This document shows, in pieces, positions 51,178-59,775 of a stretch of 64,000 bases of DNA (its first letter is position 1; each line of letters opens with the position of its first letter). A program made the position numbers and the translations under genes. This stretch comes from Photobacterium lutimaris. GTDB lineage: Bacteria; Pseudomonadota; Gammaproteobacteria; Enterobacterales; Vibrionaceae. The stretch is taken from assembly GCF_003025555.1 (NCBI RefSeq), contig NZ_PYMH01000008.1:1-64000 (forward strand). The letters run 5' to 3'. The notes beneath the pieces are model-generated. The model made no database searches and was not told where the DNA came from. It saw only the letters and a list, made by a program, of their open reading frames with translations.

Positions 51178-51780
51178 ATGAGATCTGCGGTACCTGCATC
51201 AGCCACCCGGCAGCAACTTCGCAAGCAAACTCGTGAACATCGACGTCAGCTAACATCCATCCAGCAGACACACGCCGCGCGCGATTTACTCGAACACTGC
51301 AAGCAAGCCACCAGCCTACTCGATGCGCAGCATATTGCCCTCTATCTCGCCAACGATGGTGAGCTCGATACCACCCCGGTGATCGAATGGCTATGGCAGC
51401 AAGGAAAAGAGGTCTACCTACCGGTACTCCACCCATTTAGCAAAGGCCATCTGCTGTTCCTCCGCTACACCCCAGCAACGCGAATGAACCGCAACCGCTA
51501 TGGCATTCAAGAACCGGTTTTGGATATCCGACTCGTCAAACCGGTCATGGAGCTCGATACTATCTGCACGCCCCTGGTTGCTTTCGACAATACCGGCCAG
51601 CGGCTGGGAATGGGTGGGGGGTATTACGACCGTACCTTGAGCCAGTGGCACAATAACCGACGCGGCCCACGACCGGTCGGTTTGGCTCATGACTGCCAAC
51701 AAGTCGACAGCCTGCCGTTTGAAGCCTGGGATGTTCCGCTCCCCGAGATCATCACCCCGTCCTACCATTTTCACTGGTAA
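51178..51780 (+). CDS. fau: 5-formyltetrahydrofolate cyclo-ligase
   Basis: Converts 5-formyl-THF to 5,10-methenyl-THF with ATP. The 200-residue protein has the phosphate-binding motif GQRLGMGGGYYDRTL (about 140-154), RRQLTSIQQTHAA and the final CQQVDSLPFEAWDVPL. In E. coli ygfA is cotranscribed with 6S RNA and linked to persistence; the same order is found here, 86 nt after the RNA. Confidence 0.94.
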   Translation: MRSAVPASATRQQLRKQTREHRRQLTSIQQTHAARDLLEHCKQATSLLDAQHIALYLANDGELDTTPVIEWLWQQGKEVYLPVLHPFSKGHLLFLRYTPATRMNRNRYGIQEPVLDIRLVKPVMELDTICTPLVAFDNTGQRLGMGGGYYDRTLSQWHNNRRGPRPVGLAHDCQQVDSLPFEAWDVPLPEIITPSYHFHW

Positions 51781-52012
51781 ATACCGACAAACACAGATTA
51801 AAAACGGCAATATTGATAAAAAAACGCCAACCAGACGCAAACGTTTGTTTTTTCTGTGCCACAGCTAACAACTTAAGCCTATGTTATTAATAGAATTGTC
51901 TTTTTACTCCAACTTAGGTTGCATTTATCAGGCCAGATAGGGACTGACGCCCGACCGCTATTTGGCTATAATCAGCGCTCCGCGCAACGTTTGTCATCAC
52001 TAGGAGATAAGC

Positions 52013-52672
52013 ATGACACAAGATGAAATGAAGAAAGCTGCTGGCTGGGCTGCTCTAGAGTACGTGAAGAAAGGCAGCATTGTAGGTGTCGGTACTGGCT
52101 CGACGGTTAATCACTTCATCGATGCTTTGGCTACCCGCAAAGAAGAAATCAAAGGTGCAGTATCAAGCTCTGTCGCATCGACCGAGCGCCTTGAGCAAAT
52201 CGGTATCCCAGTATTTGATGCCAATGAAGTCTCTAGCCTCGATATTTATGTTGATGGCGCTGACGAAATCAACGGCGAATACGACATGATCAAAGGCGGT
52301 GGCGCCGCTCTGACCCGCGAAAAAATCGTGGCAGCGATTGCCAAGCAGTTTATCTGTATTGTTGATGACACCAAGCAAGTTGATGTACTGGGCAACTTCC
52401 CGCTGCCGGTTGAAGTGATCCCAATGGCACGCTCTTACATCGGCCGCGAGCTGGTTAAACTGGGGGGTGATCCTGAATACCGCGAAGGCTGTGTCACTGA
52501 CAACGGCAATATCATCCTGGATGTTCACAATATGGCCATCACCGATCCAAAAGCAATGGAAGACAAAATCAACGCTCTGCCGGGTGTTGTCACTGTTGGC
52601 CTATTTGCCCACCGCGGTGCCGATGTGCTACTGGTTGGCAGCCCAGAAGGCGTGAAAAAATTCGAGAAGTAA
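52013..52672 (+). CDS. rpiA: Ribose-5-phosphate isomerase A
   Basis: Interconverts ribose 5-phosphate and ribulose 5-phosphate in the pentose phosphate pathway. The 219 residues have GVGTGSTVNHFIDAL (about 25-39), VDGADEINGEYDMIKGGGAALTREKI carried by the active-site Asp, Lys and Glu, and the C-terminal GLFAHRGADVLLVG. AGGAG is upstream of the ATG. It precedes serA, with a terminator between. Confidence 0.97.
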   Translation: MTQDEMKKAAGWAALEYVKKGSIVGVGTGSTVNHFIDALATRKEEIKGAVSSSVASTERLEQIGIPVFDANEVSSLDIYVDGADEINGEYDMIKGGGAALTREKIVAAIAKQFICIVDDTKQVDVLGNFPLPVEVIPMARSYIGRELVKLGGDPEYREGCVTDNGNIILDVHNMAITDPKAMEDKINALPGVVTVGLFAHRGADVLLVGSPEGVKKFEK

Positions 52673-52735
52673 TCACTTAGCCCTTTTTTACCTTGGCGGA
52701 CAAGGAAAAAGGCGCTTTTAACGTTACTCACTTTC

Positions 52736-52762
52736 AAAACGGCATAATATATGCCGTTTTTT
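52736..52762 (+). terminator. rpiA terminator
   Basis: AAAACGGCAT, loop AATAT, ATGCCGTTTTTT, about 65 nt past the rpiA stop. Confidence 0.87.
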
Positions 52763-52946
52763 ATTATCAATCCTGTAATATTCTTACCCATTCTGGTTAT
52801 TTTTTGATAACTTAACTGGCAGCATGTAAGCAAACCTAATTATGGTGCTCATGGATTGCCCGTATACAGGAAATCTATCCCTTCCTTTTCCTGCCTCTGC
52901 CCAGCTGCCATGAGCCCTCTGCCACCAGCATTAAGGATGAGTATCA

Positions 52947-54176
52947 ATGGCTAAAGTTTCACTGGAAAAAGACAAAATAAAGATCCTGCTGTTAGAAGGC
53001 GTTCACCCTTCTGCAATCGAGGTACTACAGCAAGCTGGCTACAGCAACATCGAATACCACAAAGGCTCCCTTTCCGGTGACGAGCTGCTTGCTGCCATTG
53101 CAGACGCCCACTTCGTCGGCATCCGATCCCGTACCCAGCTGACAGAGGAAGTCTTCAGTGCCGCACAAAAGCTGATTGCCGTCGGCTGTTTCTGTATTGG
53201 TACCAACCAGGTTGAACTGGGTGCCGCAGCCAAACGCGGGATCCCGGTCTTCAATGCGCCGTTCTCCAACACCCGAAGTGTGGCTGAGCTGGTGCTCGGT
53301 GAAATCCTGCTATTGCTACGCGGTATTCCAGAAAAAAATGCCAAGGCCCACCGTGGCGAGTGGTTCAAGTCTGCCGATCAGTCTTTCGAGGCCCGTGGCA
53401 AGCGCCTCGGTATTATCGGTTATGGCCATATCGGTACCCAGCTTGGGATCTTGGCCGAAAACCTCGGCATGAAGGTGTACTTCTACGATATCGAAAACAA
53501 ACTGTCACTGGGCAATGCGACCCAAGTACCGTCGTTGACCGAGCTGCTTAACAAATGTGATGTGATCAGCCTGCACGTGCCGGAAACCCCAGAAACCCAA
53601 GATATGATGGGTGCCGAGGAGTTCGCCCGTATGAAGCCTGGCTCTGTTTTCATCAACGCGGCCCGTGGTACCGTGGTCGATATCGACTCGCTATGCAGCG
53701 CGCTGGAAAGCAACCATATTGCCGGTGCCGCTATCGATGTGTTCCCGCTAGAACCGAAAACCAACAACGACCCGTTCGAGAGCCCGTTGACCAAGTACGA
53801 CAACGTACTGCTGACACCGCATATCGGCGGTTCGACCCAAGAAGCACAGGCGAATATCGGTATTGAAGTCGCCGGCAAAATGGCGAAATACTCGGACAAC
53901 GGCTCGACCCTGTCTGCGGTTGGTTTCCCAGAAGTCTCTCTGCCTGAACACAAAGAGTGTTCGCGCTTGCTGCACATTCACGAAAACCGTCCGGGGATCC
54001 TCAACCAGATCACCACCATCTTTGCCGAGGAAGGGATCAACATCGCCGCCCAGTACCTGCAGACCGGTGCTGAAATCGGCTATGTGGTAATAGATGTCGA
54101 AACCGAGCGCTCGGAAGAAGCTCTGTCGAAACTGAAATTAATCGACGGCACCATCCGCGCCCGTATCCTGCACTAG
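52947..54176 (+). CDS. serA: D-3-phosphoglycerate dehydrogenase
   Basis: First step of serine synthesis, oxidising 3-phosphoglycerate. The 409 residues include the NAD-binding GIIGYGHIGTQLGILAENLG (about 151-170), catalytic Arg, Glu and His in RGTVVDID, PLEPK and LTPHIGGSTQEA, and a C-terminal ACT domain (HIHENRPGILNQI) that binds serine for feedback inhibition. It is 274 bp from rpiA. Confidence 0.97.
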   Translation: MAKVSLEKDKIKILLLEGVHPSAIEVLQQAGYSNIEYHKGSLSGDELLAAIADAHFVGIRSRTQLTEEVFSAAQKLIAVGCFCIGTNQVELGAAAKRGIPVFNAPFSNTRSVAELVLGEILLLLRGIPEKNAKAHRGEWFKSADQSFEARGKRLGIIGYGHIGTQLGILAENLGMKVYFYDIENKLSLGNATQVPSLTELLNKCDVISLHVPETPETQDMMGAEEFARMKPGSVFINAARGTVVDIDSLCSALESNHIAGAAIDVFPLEPKTNNDPFESPLTKYDNVLLTPHIGGSTQEAQANIGIEVAGKMAKYSDNGSTLSAVGFPEVSLPEHKECSRLLHIHENRPGILNQITTIFAEEGINIAAQYLQTGAEIGYVVIDVETERSEEALSKLKLIDGTIRARILH

Positions 54177-54198
54177 ACATTCACGGCAACCAAGATCG

Positions 54199-54228
54199 AA
54201 AAAGGAGAGCACCGGGCTCTCCTTTTTA
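54199..54228. terminator. serA terminator, bidirectional
   Basis: AAAAAGGAGAGC, loop ACCGG, GCTCTCCTTTTT between the serA stop and the end of converging yggE. Confidence 0.92.
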
Positions 54229-54232
54229 ATTC

Positions 54233-54253
54233 TGGCTATTGGCTATTGGCTAC
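54233..54253. repeat. Short heptamer repeat, TGGCTAT x 3
   Basis: TGGCTAT TGGCTAT TGGCTAC runs over the stop codon of yggE. It differs by one base from the GGGCTAT unit after barA (28001). Confidence 0.8.
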
Positions 54254-54948
54254 TCTTCCAGCTTAAACACCACCTCAACGCGATCACGGATGGTGATCTG
54301 GGTATCCTGATAGCTGACGGAATTCTCCGGTGCGGCGTCCATCGCCATGCGCATCATCATCGGGCGAGGCTGGCTTGCCTGATAGGAGATCTGCCATACT
54401 CCATCCAAGGATTCGCCAAACCCTTTAGCCAATGACTCCGCCTTGGCAATGGCATCTTTGATTGCTGCCTGGCGCGCTTGCTCCATGTACTCATCTTCAT
54501 TGCTGACCTTAAGTTCAATGTTATTGATGCGGTTGATACCGTCACCCAGCGCGTTATCAAGGTAAGTATTGAGGTTATCCAACTCATTGACCGTTACCGT
54601 CACATGGCGGCTGGCACGGTAGCCCTTAAGCTCAGGCTCTTTGTCTTTCGGGTAGCGATACTGAGGCTGCAAGCTGATATTAGCACTTTGGATGTGATTG
54701 CGATCCAGCCCCTGCTCAAGCAAGCGCGTCACAAAGGCTTCAACGGCTTTATCCACCGCTTGCTTGGCTTCTTTCGCCGTGGGACGGATCTCTTCCACAG
54801 CGACGGCAAACACCGCCATATCCGGCTGCGCGGTGATCTCGCCATTACCGGTTGTCTGTAAATGCGGAACACTCACCGTGGCTGCAGCCATACCACTGGT
54901 GCCCAGCAAACCCAATCCCAACATGACTGCGACAAGTTGTTTTTTCAT
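54250..54948 (-). CDS. yggE: SIMPL domain protein YggE
   Basis: Periplasmic protein of the SIMPL/YggE family, associated in E. coli with lower oxidative stress; biochemical activity is unknown. The 232-residue precursor has a signal peptide (about 1-24, MKKQLVAVMLGLGLLGTSGMAAA), then TGNGEITAQPDMAVFAVAV and a C-terminal half ending in TQITIRDRVEVVFKLEE. ATG 54948 has AGGA upstream; an earlier ATG 8 codons up is less likely. Confidence 0.92.
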   Translation of the reverse strand: MKKQLVAVMLGLGLLGTSGMAAATVSVPHLQTTGNGEITAQPDMAVFAVAVEEIRPTAKEAKQAVDKAVEAFVTRLLEQGLDRNHIQSANISLQPQYRYPKDKEPELKGYRASRHVTVTVNELDNLNTYLDNALGDGINRINNIELKVSNEDEYMEQARQAAIKDAIAKAESLAKGFGESLDGVWQISYQASQPRPMMMRMAMDAAPENSVSYQDTQITIRDRVEVVFKLEE

Positions 54949-55081
54949 CTGGCCATTTCCTATTTCATTCATCTTTTTTCATGCATTGACCATATGACAA
55001 CAGGTAAAGACAAAAAATTCCCTTGATTGAGGATTTTTTTGTACGTTGTTTTATATTTATTGCAGCAATCCCCCTCCGTCA

Positions 55082-55311
55082 CCTATCGCCACCGGGCAAC
55101 TTACCCATAGTGCGGGCTTCATCCTGCTGTCATCCGGTGTCAGCTCAGGCAACCGCTTGTGGCTCGATGCCTTATCGTTGGAGCAGCAAAATTAGGTCCG
55201 ACATTGCCAAAACCCAAGGTTAAGCGCGGAATCGGCCTCGCCATTGCCGCTATGATGTTCATCATCGCCACTCATCTGGCACAGGGATTATGGAGCCAAT
55301 ATGCAGCCTGA
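55082..55311 (+). pseudogene. Remnant of a LysE/ArgO-type amino-acid exporter (C-terminal part)
   Basis: In one frame from about 55082, PIATGQLTHSAGFILLSSG and NRLWLDALSL read like the middle of a LysE/RhtB exporter. After an apparent single-base shift near 55177 the next frame gives VGAAKLGPTLPKPKVKRGIG and LAIAAMMFIIATHLAQGLW up to a stop at 55309-55311. The pattern resembles the C-terminal third of E. coli ArgO, which is encoded between yggE and mscS there. No N-terminal half is visible. Assignment to ArgO itself is tentative. Confidence 0.45.
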
Positions 55312-55798
55312 GAAATTAGAGCAGATTTACCTGAGCAACCTCGCCTTGTTCGGCCAAACCAAAGTCAGCTACCAGCAATGGCAGCACGAGCCGATATTGG
55401 ACTTTGAGACCGACGCGAAAATTGCCAATGAGCTTGGCTGGACAGCAGCCCCAACCAAGAGCCTGTTCATGCGCCTCAAGGGCGGAGGCCACAGCCTGCT
55501 GCTGACCCACCGCGACAGCCGGCTCGACAGTAAACGGGTCAAGCAGGTACTGGGGAAGAAAGTCTCGGTATGCAGCCATGAAGAGATGGTTGAAGTGATA
55601 GGCTGCGTCCCCGGCGCGGTCTGCCCATTCGGCCTACCGGAAGCGATTTCCCTCTTGGTTGATCCGGTGCTGTACCAGCATGACGAACTGATGTTTACCC
55701 CGGGAAAACCTGAGCTGACCTTTGCCTTTGCCAGCCGCGATCTCGACAAGCTGCTGGCGGCACTGCCGAACACCGTGATCCCATTGCCAGCTGAGTAG
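55301..55798 (+). CDS. YbaK/ProX-type aminoacyl-tRNA deacylase, second copy
   Basis: A 165-residue single-domain protein of the YbaK superfamily with the motif GCVPGAVCPFGLPEAISLLVD and KSLFMRLKGGGHSLLLTHRDSRLDSKRV. It resembles the ProX/PrdX branch that removes Ala from tRNA-Pro, but the substrate cannot be proven. The ATG lies inside the last codons of the exporter remnant, an arrangement that suggests the two were once coupled. It converges with mscS. Confidence 0.87.
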   Translation: MQPEKLEQIYLSNLALFGQTKVSYQQWQHEPILDFETDAKIANELGWTAAPTKSLFMRLKGGGHSLLLTHRDSRLDSKRVKQVLGKKVSVCSHEEMVEVIGCVPGAVCPFGLPEAISLLVDPVLYQHDELMFTPGKPELTFAFASRDLDKLLAALPNTVIPLPAE

Positions 55799-55804
55799 GC
55801 AGGA

Positions 55805-55836
55805 TAAAAAATGGAGCCTTGTGGCTCCATTTTTTG
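55805..55836. terminator. Bidirectional terminator, YbaK-like / mscS
   Basis: AAAAAATGGAGCC, loop TTGT, GGCTCCATTTTTT between the converging genes. Confidence 0.93.
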
Positions 55837-55848
55837 TTGGTATCGATA

Positions 55849-56772
55849 TTATTGCTCGAGGACCTTGTTGAGATGGACATCCATCTGCGGATACGGGATC
55901 CCGATGTTCTCTTTATCCAGCTCTTCTTTGATCGCCTGCATCAAATCGAAGTATACCGCCCAGTAATCAGCCGTATTCACCCAAGGGCGTACCGCGAAGT
56001 TCACCGAGGAATCAGCCAGCGCCAACACACCAACCGTTGGCTCAGGATCTTTCAAAATACGTGCATCGGCTTCGATCACCCGGTTCAGCACCGCTTTGGT
56101 ATGCTTGAGATCGGCATCGTAAGAAACACCAATCACCAAGTCGATTCGACGGGTGTTATGGCGTGAGTAGTTGGTAATTGGGCCACCAATGACCCCCGCA
56201 TTCGGTACTACCACCATTTTATTGTCTGGGGTTTTCAATATGGTAGAGAACACCTGGATCGATTCTACCGAACCAGACACACCACCAATCTCGACAAAGT
56301 CACCGGATTTGAACGGGCGGAAGGCAACGATCAAAACACCAGCGGCAAAGTTTGACAGCGAGCCCTGCAAGGCCAGGCCAACGGCCAAACCGGCGGCACC
56401 GATCACCGCAACGACAGATGCCGTCTGTACACCGACACGGCCCAAGGCTGCAATCAGTACAATGACAAACAACAGGTAACGTACTAGCGATTGGAGGAAC
56501 TCAACAACCGCTTCGTCCATATCTTTTTTGCGCAGCATTTTTGCCACGCCATTGGCAATACTCTTGGTGATGATATTACCAACAAACAGGATTAACAGCG
56601 CAGACAGGATGTTCACCCCGTACTGGATCAATAATTCCTGATTATCAGCCACCCAAGTACCGGCATTGAGCACGCCATTGGTCAAATCATTATCTTTGAT
56701 GGTATCCACCACCGTATCCGCAACACCTGTGACGGTATCCGTTACGGTATCTGTAACACTACTCTCACTCAT
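55849..56772 (-). CDS. mscS: Small-conductance mechanosensitive channel MscS
   Basis: Heptameric inner-membrane channel opened by membrane tension in hypo-osmotic shock. The 307-residue protein has three membrane segments (about 50-70, 95-115 and the pore-lining helix 122-150, AAGLAVGLALQGSLSNFAAG) and a cytoplasmic beta/alpha-beta vestibule. The N-terminal extension is rich in Thr/Val/Asp (TDTVTDTVTGVADTVVDTI) and is longer than in E. coli. ATG 56772 is taken; a TTG 6 codons upstream is possible. Confidence 0.93.
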   Translation of the reverse strand: MSESSVTDTVTDTVTGVADTVVDTIKDNDLTNGVLNAGTWVADNQELLIQYGVNILSALLILFVGNIITKSIANGVAKMLRKKDMDEAVVEFLQSLVRYLLFVIVLIAALGRVGVQTASVVAVIGAAGLAVGLALQGSLSNFAAGVLIVAFRPFKSGDFVEIGGVSGSVESIQVFSTILKTPDNKMVVVPNAGVIGGPITNYSRHNTRRIDLVIGVSYDADLKHTKAVLNRVIEADARILKDPEPTVGVLALADSSVNFAVRPWVNTADYWAVYFDLMQAIKEELDKENIGIPYPQMDVHLNKVLEQ

Positions 56773-56994
56773 ACCTTTCTCATCCTGCAAATATTATTTC
56801 CTTTCCCACAAAAAATAGCAGCGGGAGCACCAATAATCATAGGTTTAATTATGAAATTCATACCAAACTAACTAATATTCTGGCTTATCAGCGAGAATGA
56901 AAAGGGACAGATACAAGGCGCTTGATTGCCGGTGTATTCATATCCATCAAAATCAAGCAACACAGTAGCGGTTCCTTTTAAGCTCGCCCTTCGG

Positions 56995-57092
56995 GAGCCA
57001 TTCTGCCGCTCGATATCTGCTCCAAACTGCCTTGATGTAGAGCGACTATATCTGCATCAGTTTGGATTGCTCTCAAACGGCAGAGAAGGCTC
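56995..57092. repeat. Palindromic element of about 98 bp
   Basis: Nested pairs are GAGCC/GGCTC (56995/57088), TCTGCCG/CGGCAGA (57002-57008/57078-57084), CCAAACTG/CAGTTTGG (57022-57029/57058-57065) and GATGTAGA/TCTGCATC (57034-57041/57051-57058). The pairs are in register, so a single strand would fold into one long hairpin with bulges. It has the look of a dispersed extragenic palindromic or miniature mobile element rather than a terminator. Confidence 0.75.
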
Positions 57093-57259
57093 TGATATGC
57101 TCAGATTATTAGTAAGCTTGGTATTATGCAATCACCACTATAACAGTGATTAATTGATTTTGTTGAGCACTAAAAGCTCTTTTTCGCGCCGGATAATACT
57201 CCTAGGCTCAAAAATCGCCAACAAAAAATTGAGAGCATTAACAAACAAATTACAGGCAT

Positions 57260-57287
57260 AAAAAAACCCGCCGTAGCGGGTTTTTTC
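57260..57287 (-). terminator. fbaA terminator
   Basis: On the minus strand ACCCGC, a short loop TACG, GCGGGT and a run of T residues, about 25 nt past the fbaA stop. Confidence 0.92.
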
Positions 57288-57310
57288 TTAGCTTAGCGCA
57301 GGACGTAAAA

Positions 57311-58387
57311 TTATAGTACGTCGATAGCGTTAAGATCAGAGAATGCTTTCTCTAGGCGAGCAACCATTGAAGACTGACCAGCACGTAGCCATACGCGAGG
57401 ATCGTAGTACTTCTTGTTTGGCGCAGCTTCACCAGTTGGGTTACCGATCTGACCTTGTAGGAAGTCACGGTTAGCAGCTTCGTATTGACGAACGCCATCC
57501 CAGTTAGCCCACTGAGTATCAGTATCGATGTTCATTTTGATAACACCGTAGCCGATAGACTCTTGGATTTCTGCTTCAGAAGAACCAGAACCACCGTGGA
57601 ATACGAAGTTCAACGCGTTTGGTGCAATACCAAATTTCTCTGCACAGTATGCTTGAGAGTCACGTAGGATAGTTGGAGTCAGTACAACGTTACCCGCTTG
57701 GTAAACACCGTGTACGTTACCGAAAGAAGCAGCGATAGTGAAACGTGGGCTGATAGCAACTAGTTTCTCGTATGCGTAAGCTACGTCTTCTGGAGAAGTG
57801 TATAGCTCAGATGCGTCCATATCAGAGTTATCAACGCCGTCTTCTTCACCACCAGTACAACCTAGTTCGATTTCTAGCGTCATACCCATCTTAGCCATAC
57901 GCTCTAGGTACTGGCCAGAGATTTCGATGTTCTCTTCTAGAGACTCTTCAGACAGGTCAATCATGTGAGAAGAGAATAGAGGCTTACCAGTTTGTGCGAA
58001 GAACTCTTCACCCGCGTCTAGTAGACCGTCGATCCATGGAAGAAGTTTCTTAGCAGCGTGGTCAGTGTGAAGAATTACTGGCACACCGTAAGCTTCAGCT
58101 ACAGCGTGTACGTATTTAGCACCAGCAACAGCACCTTTAACTTGTGCTTCTTGACCTTCTAGCTTCAGGCCTTTACCAGCGAAGAATGCAGCACCGCCGT
58201 TAGAGAACTGAACAACAACTGGTGCTTTAACTTTTGCAGCAGCTTCTAGAACAGCATTTACAGAGTCAGTGTTAACTACGTTAACCGCTGGAAGTGCGAA
58301 CTTGTGCTCTTTAGCAATTTCAAAAACTTTCTGTACGTCGTCGCCAGAAATAACACCAGGTTTTACAAAATCGAAGATCTTAGACAT
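57311..58387 (-). CDS. fbaA: Fructose-bisphosphate aldolase class II
   Basis: Zinc-dependent aldol cleavage of fructose 1,6-bisphosphate. The 358 residues match E. coli FbaA (359). VILHTDHAAKKLLPWIDG (about 107-124) holds the first zinc His, ELGCTGGEEDGVDNSDMD the metal-binding region, and FHGGSGSSEAEIQESIGYGVIKMN the substrate loop. Leucine and arginine codons show the strong bias of high expression. It lies downstream of pgk in the epd-pgk-fbaA operon. Confidence 0.98.
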   Translation of the reverse strand: MSKIFDFVKPGVISGDDVQKVFEIAKEHKFALPAVNVVNTDSVNAVLEAAAKVKAPVVVQFSNGGAAFFAGKGLKLEGQEAQVKGAVAGAKYVHAVAEAYGVPVILHTDHAAKKLLPWIDGLLDAGEEFFAQTGKPLFSSHMIDLSEESLEENIEISGQYLERMAKMGMTLEIELGCTGGEEDGVDNSDMDASELYTSPEDVAYAYEKLVAISPRFTIAASFGNVHGVYQAGNVVLTPTILRDSQAYCAEKFGIAPNALNFVFHGGSGSSEAEIQESIGYGVIKMNIDTDTQWANWDGVRQYEAANRDFLQGQIGNPTGEAAPNKKYYDPRVWLRAGQSSMVARLEKAFSDLNAIDVL

Positions 58388-58533
58388 AACAATAGTCCTA
58401 TTTGCCTTGTTGTCTTATATAAACATAAATCTGTGCAATCGTTTGCGAAGCGCCCATATTCTACAAAAACATGACATCTTTCACAAACGATTAGTGCGGA
58501 AGTGCTTTGCCGGTACTCCCGCCCTCAAATTAA

Positions 58534-59697
58534 TTAAGCTTTTGCACGCTCTTCTAGCATAGCAACAGCTGGAAGTACTTTGCCTTCAACGAACTCAAGG
58601 AATGCACCGCCGCCCGTAGAGATGTAAGAAACGTCAGCTTTGATACCGAACTTGTCGATAGCAGCTAGCGTGTCACCACCACCGGCTACAGAGAAACCTG
58701 CAGATTCAGCGATTGCTTTAGAGATGCCTGCTGTACCCGCTTCGAAGTTCTTGAATTCGAATACGCCTACAGGGCCGTTCCAAAGGATAGTTTTTGCGTT
58801 GCCGATGATTTCAGCAAGAGCAGCTGTAGAATCTGGGCCAAGGTCGAAAATCATGTCGTCGTCTTGAACTTCAGACACGTGCTTGATTTCAGCTTCTGCG
58901 TTTTCGTCAAATGCTTTTGCACAAGCAACGTCAGTAGCAACTGGGATAGCACATTCTTTCATTAGTTTCTGAGCAGTTTCAACTAGGTCAGCTTCGTATA
59001 GAGACTTACCTACATTGTGACCTTCAGCTGCGATGAATGTGTTCGCGATACCACCACCAACAACCAGTTGGTCAGCAATTTTAGATAGCGACTCAAGTAC
59101 AGTTAGCTTAGTAGATACTTTAGAACCACCAACGATAGCAACTAGCGGACGCTCTGGGTTGTCCATTGCTTTGCCTAGTGCTTCTAGCTCAGCAGCAAGA
59201 AGAGGACCTGCACATGCTACTGGTGCGTAAGTACCTACACCGTGAGTAGATGCTTGTGCACGGTGAGCCGTACCGAATGCGTCCATTACGAAGATGTCAC
59301 ACAGTGCAGCGTACTGCTTAGATAGTGCTTCTTCGTTCTTCTTCTCGCCTTTGTTGAAGCGAACGTTTTCAAGAACAACTAGCTCACCCGTGTTCAGCTC
59401 TAGGCCGTCTAGGTAGTCTTTTGCTAGTTTAACGTCACAATCTAGCGCGTCGTTTAGGTAGTTAACAACAGGCTGTAGAGAGAACTCTTCCGCGTACTCG
59501 CCTTCAGTTGGACGACCCAGGTGAGAAGTAACCATTACTTTCGCGCCAGCTTCTAGGCACTGCTTGATAGTTGGTAGCGACGCAAGGATACGCGCATCAG
59601 AAGTTACTTTACCGTCTTTCACAGGAACGTTTAGGTCAGCACGGATGAATACGCGTTTACCCGCAAGTTCCAGATCAGTCATCTTGATTACAGACAT
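58534..59697 (-). CDS. pgk: Phosphoglycerate kinase
   Basis: Transfers phosphate from 1,3-bisphosphoglycerate to ADP. The 387-residue length equals E. coli Pgk. RVFIRADLNVPVKDG (about 15-29) is the signature, with GGSKVSTKLTVLESL and the C-terminal GGGDTLAAIDKFG for nucleotide binding. ATG 59697 follows GAGAGGA; six upstream codons are excluded. It is 78 nt after epd. Confidence 0.98.
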   Translation of the reverse strand: MSVIKMTDLELAGKRVFIRADLNVPVKDGKVTSDARILASLPTIKQCLEAGAKVMVTSHLGRPTEGEYAEEFSLQPVVNYLNDALDCDVKLAKDYLDGLELNTGELVVLENVRFNKGEKKNEEALSKQYAALCDIFVMDAFGTAHRAQASTHGVGTYAPVACAGPLLAAELEALGKAMDNPERPLVAIVGGSKVSTKLTVLESLSKIADQLVVGGGIANTFIAAEGHNVGKSLYEADLVETAQKLMKECAIPVATDVACAKAFDENAEAEIKHVSEVQDDDMIFDLGPDSTAALAEIIGNAKTILWNGPVGVFEFKNFEAGTAGISKAIAESAGFSVAGGGDTLAAIDKFGIKADVSYISTGGGAFLEFVEGKVLPAVAMLEERAKA

Positions 59698-59775
59698 GGT
59701 TTGTCCTCTCAACATTAATTAATTTAAAATCAAAGTTTTGTCGACCCAGCGTCACTGCCAGGCCCTAATAATTCT

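Larger units (their letters stand above)
56773..57310. other. mscS / fbaA intergenic region with repeat element
   Basis: This 538-bp gap contains a long imperfect palindrome (56995-57092), the fbaA terminator (57260-57287) and the mscS promoter region. A 75-codon open frame (56926-57153) runs through the palindrome and is unlikely to be real. TACCAAACTAACTAATATT near 56862 resembles the small repeat at 17200. Confidence 0.7.

Noticed and set aside
56926..57153. 75-codon plus-strand frame between mscS and fbaA
   Set aside because: It runs straight through the palindromic element, which explains its sequence better than coding does.
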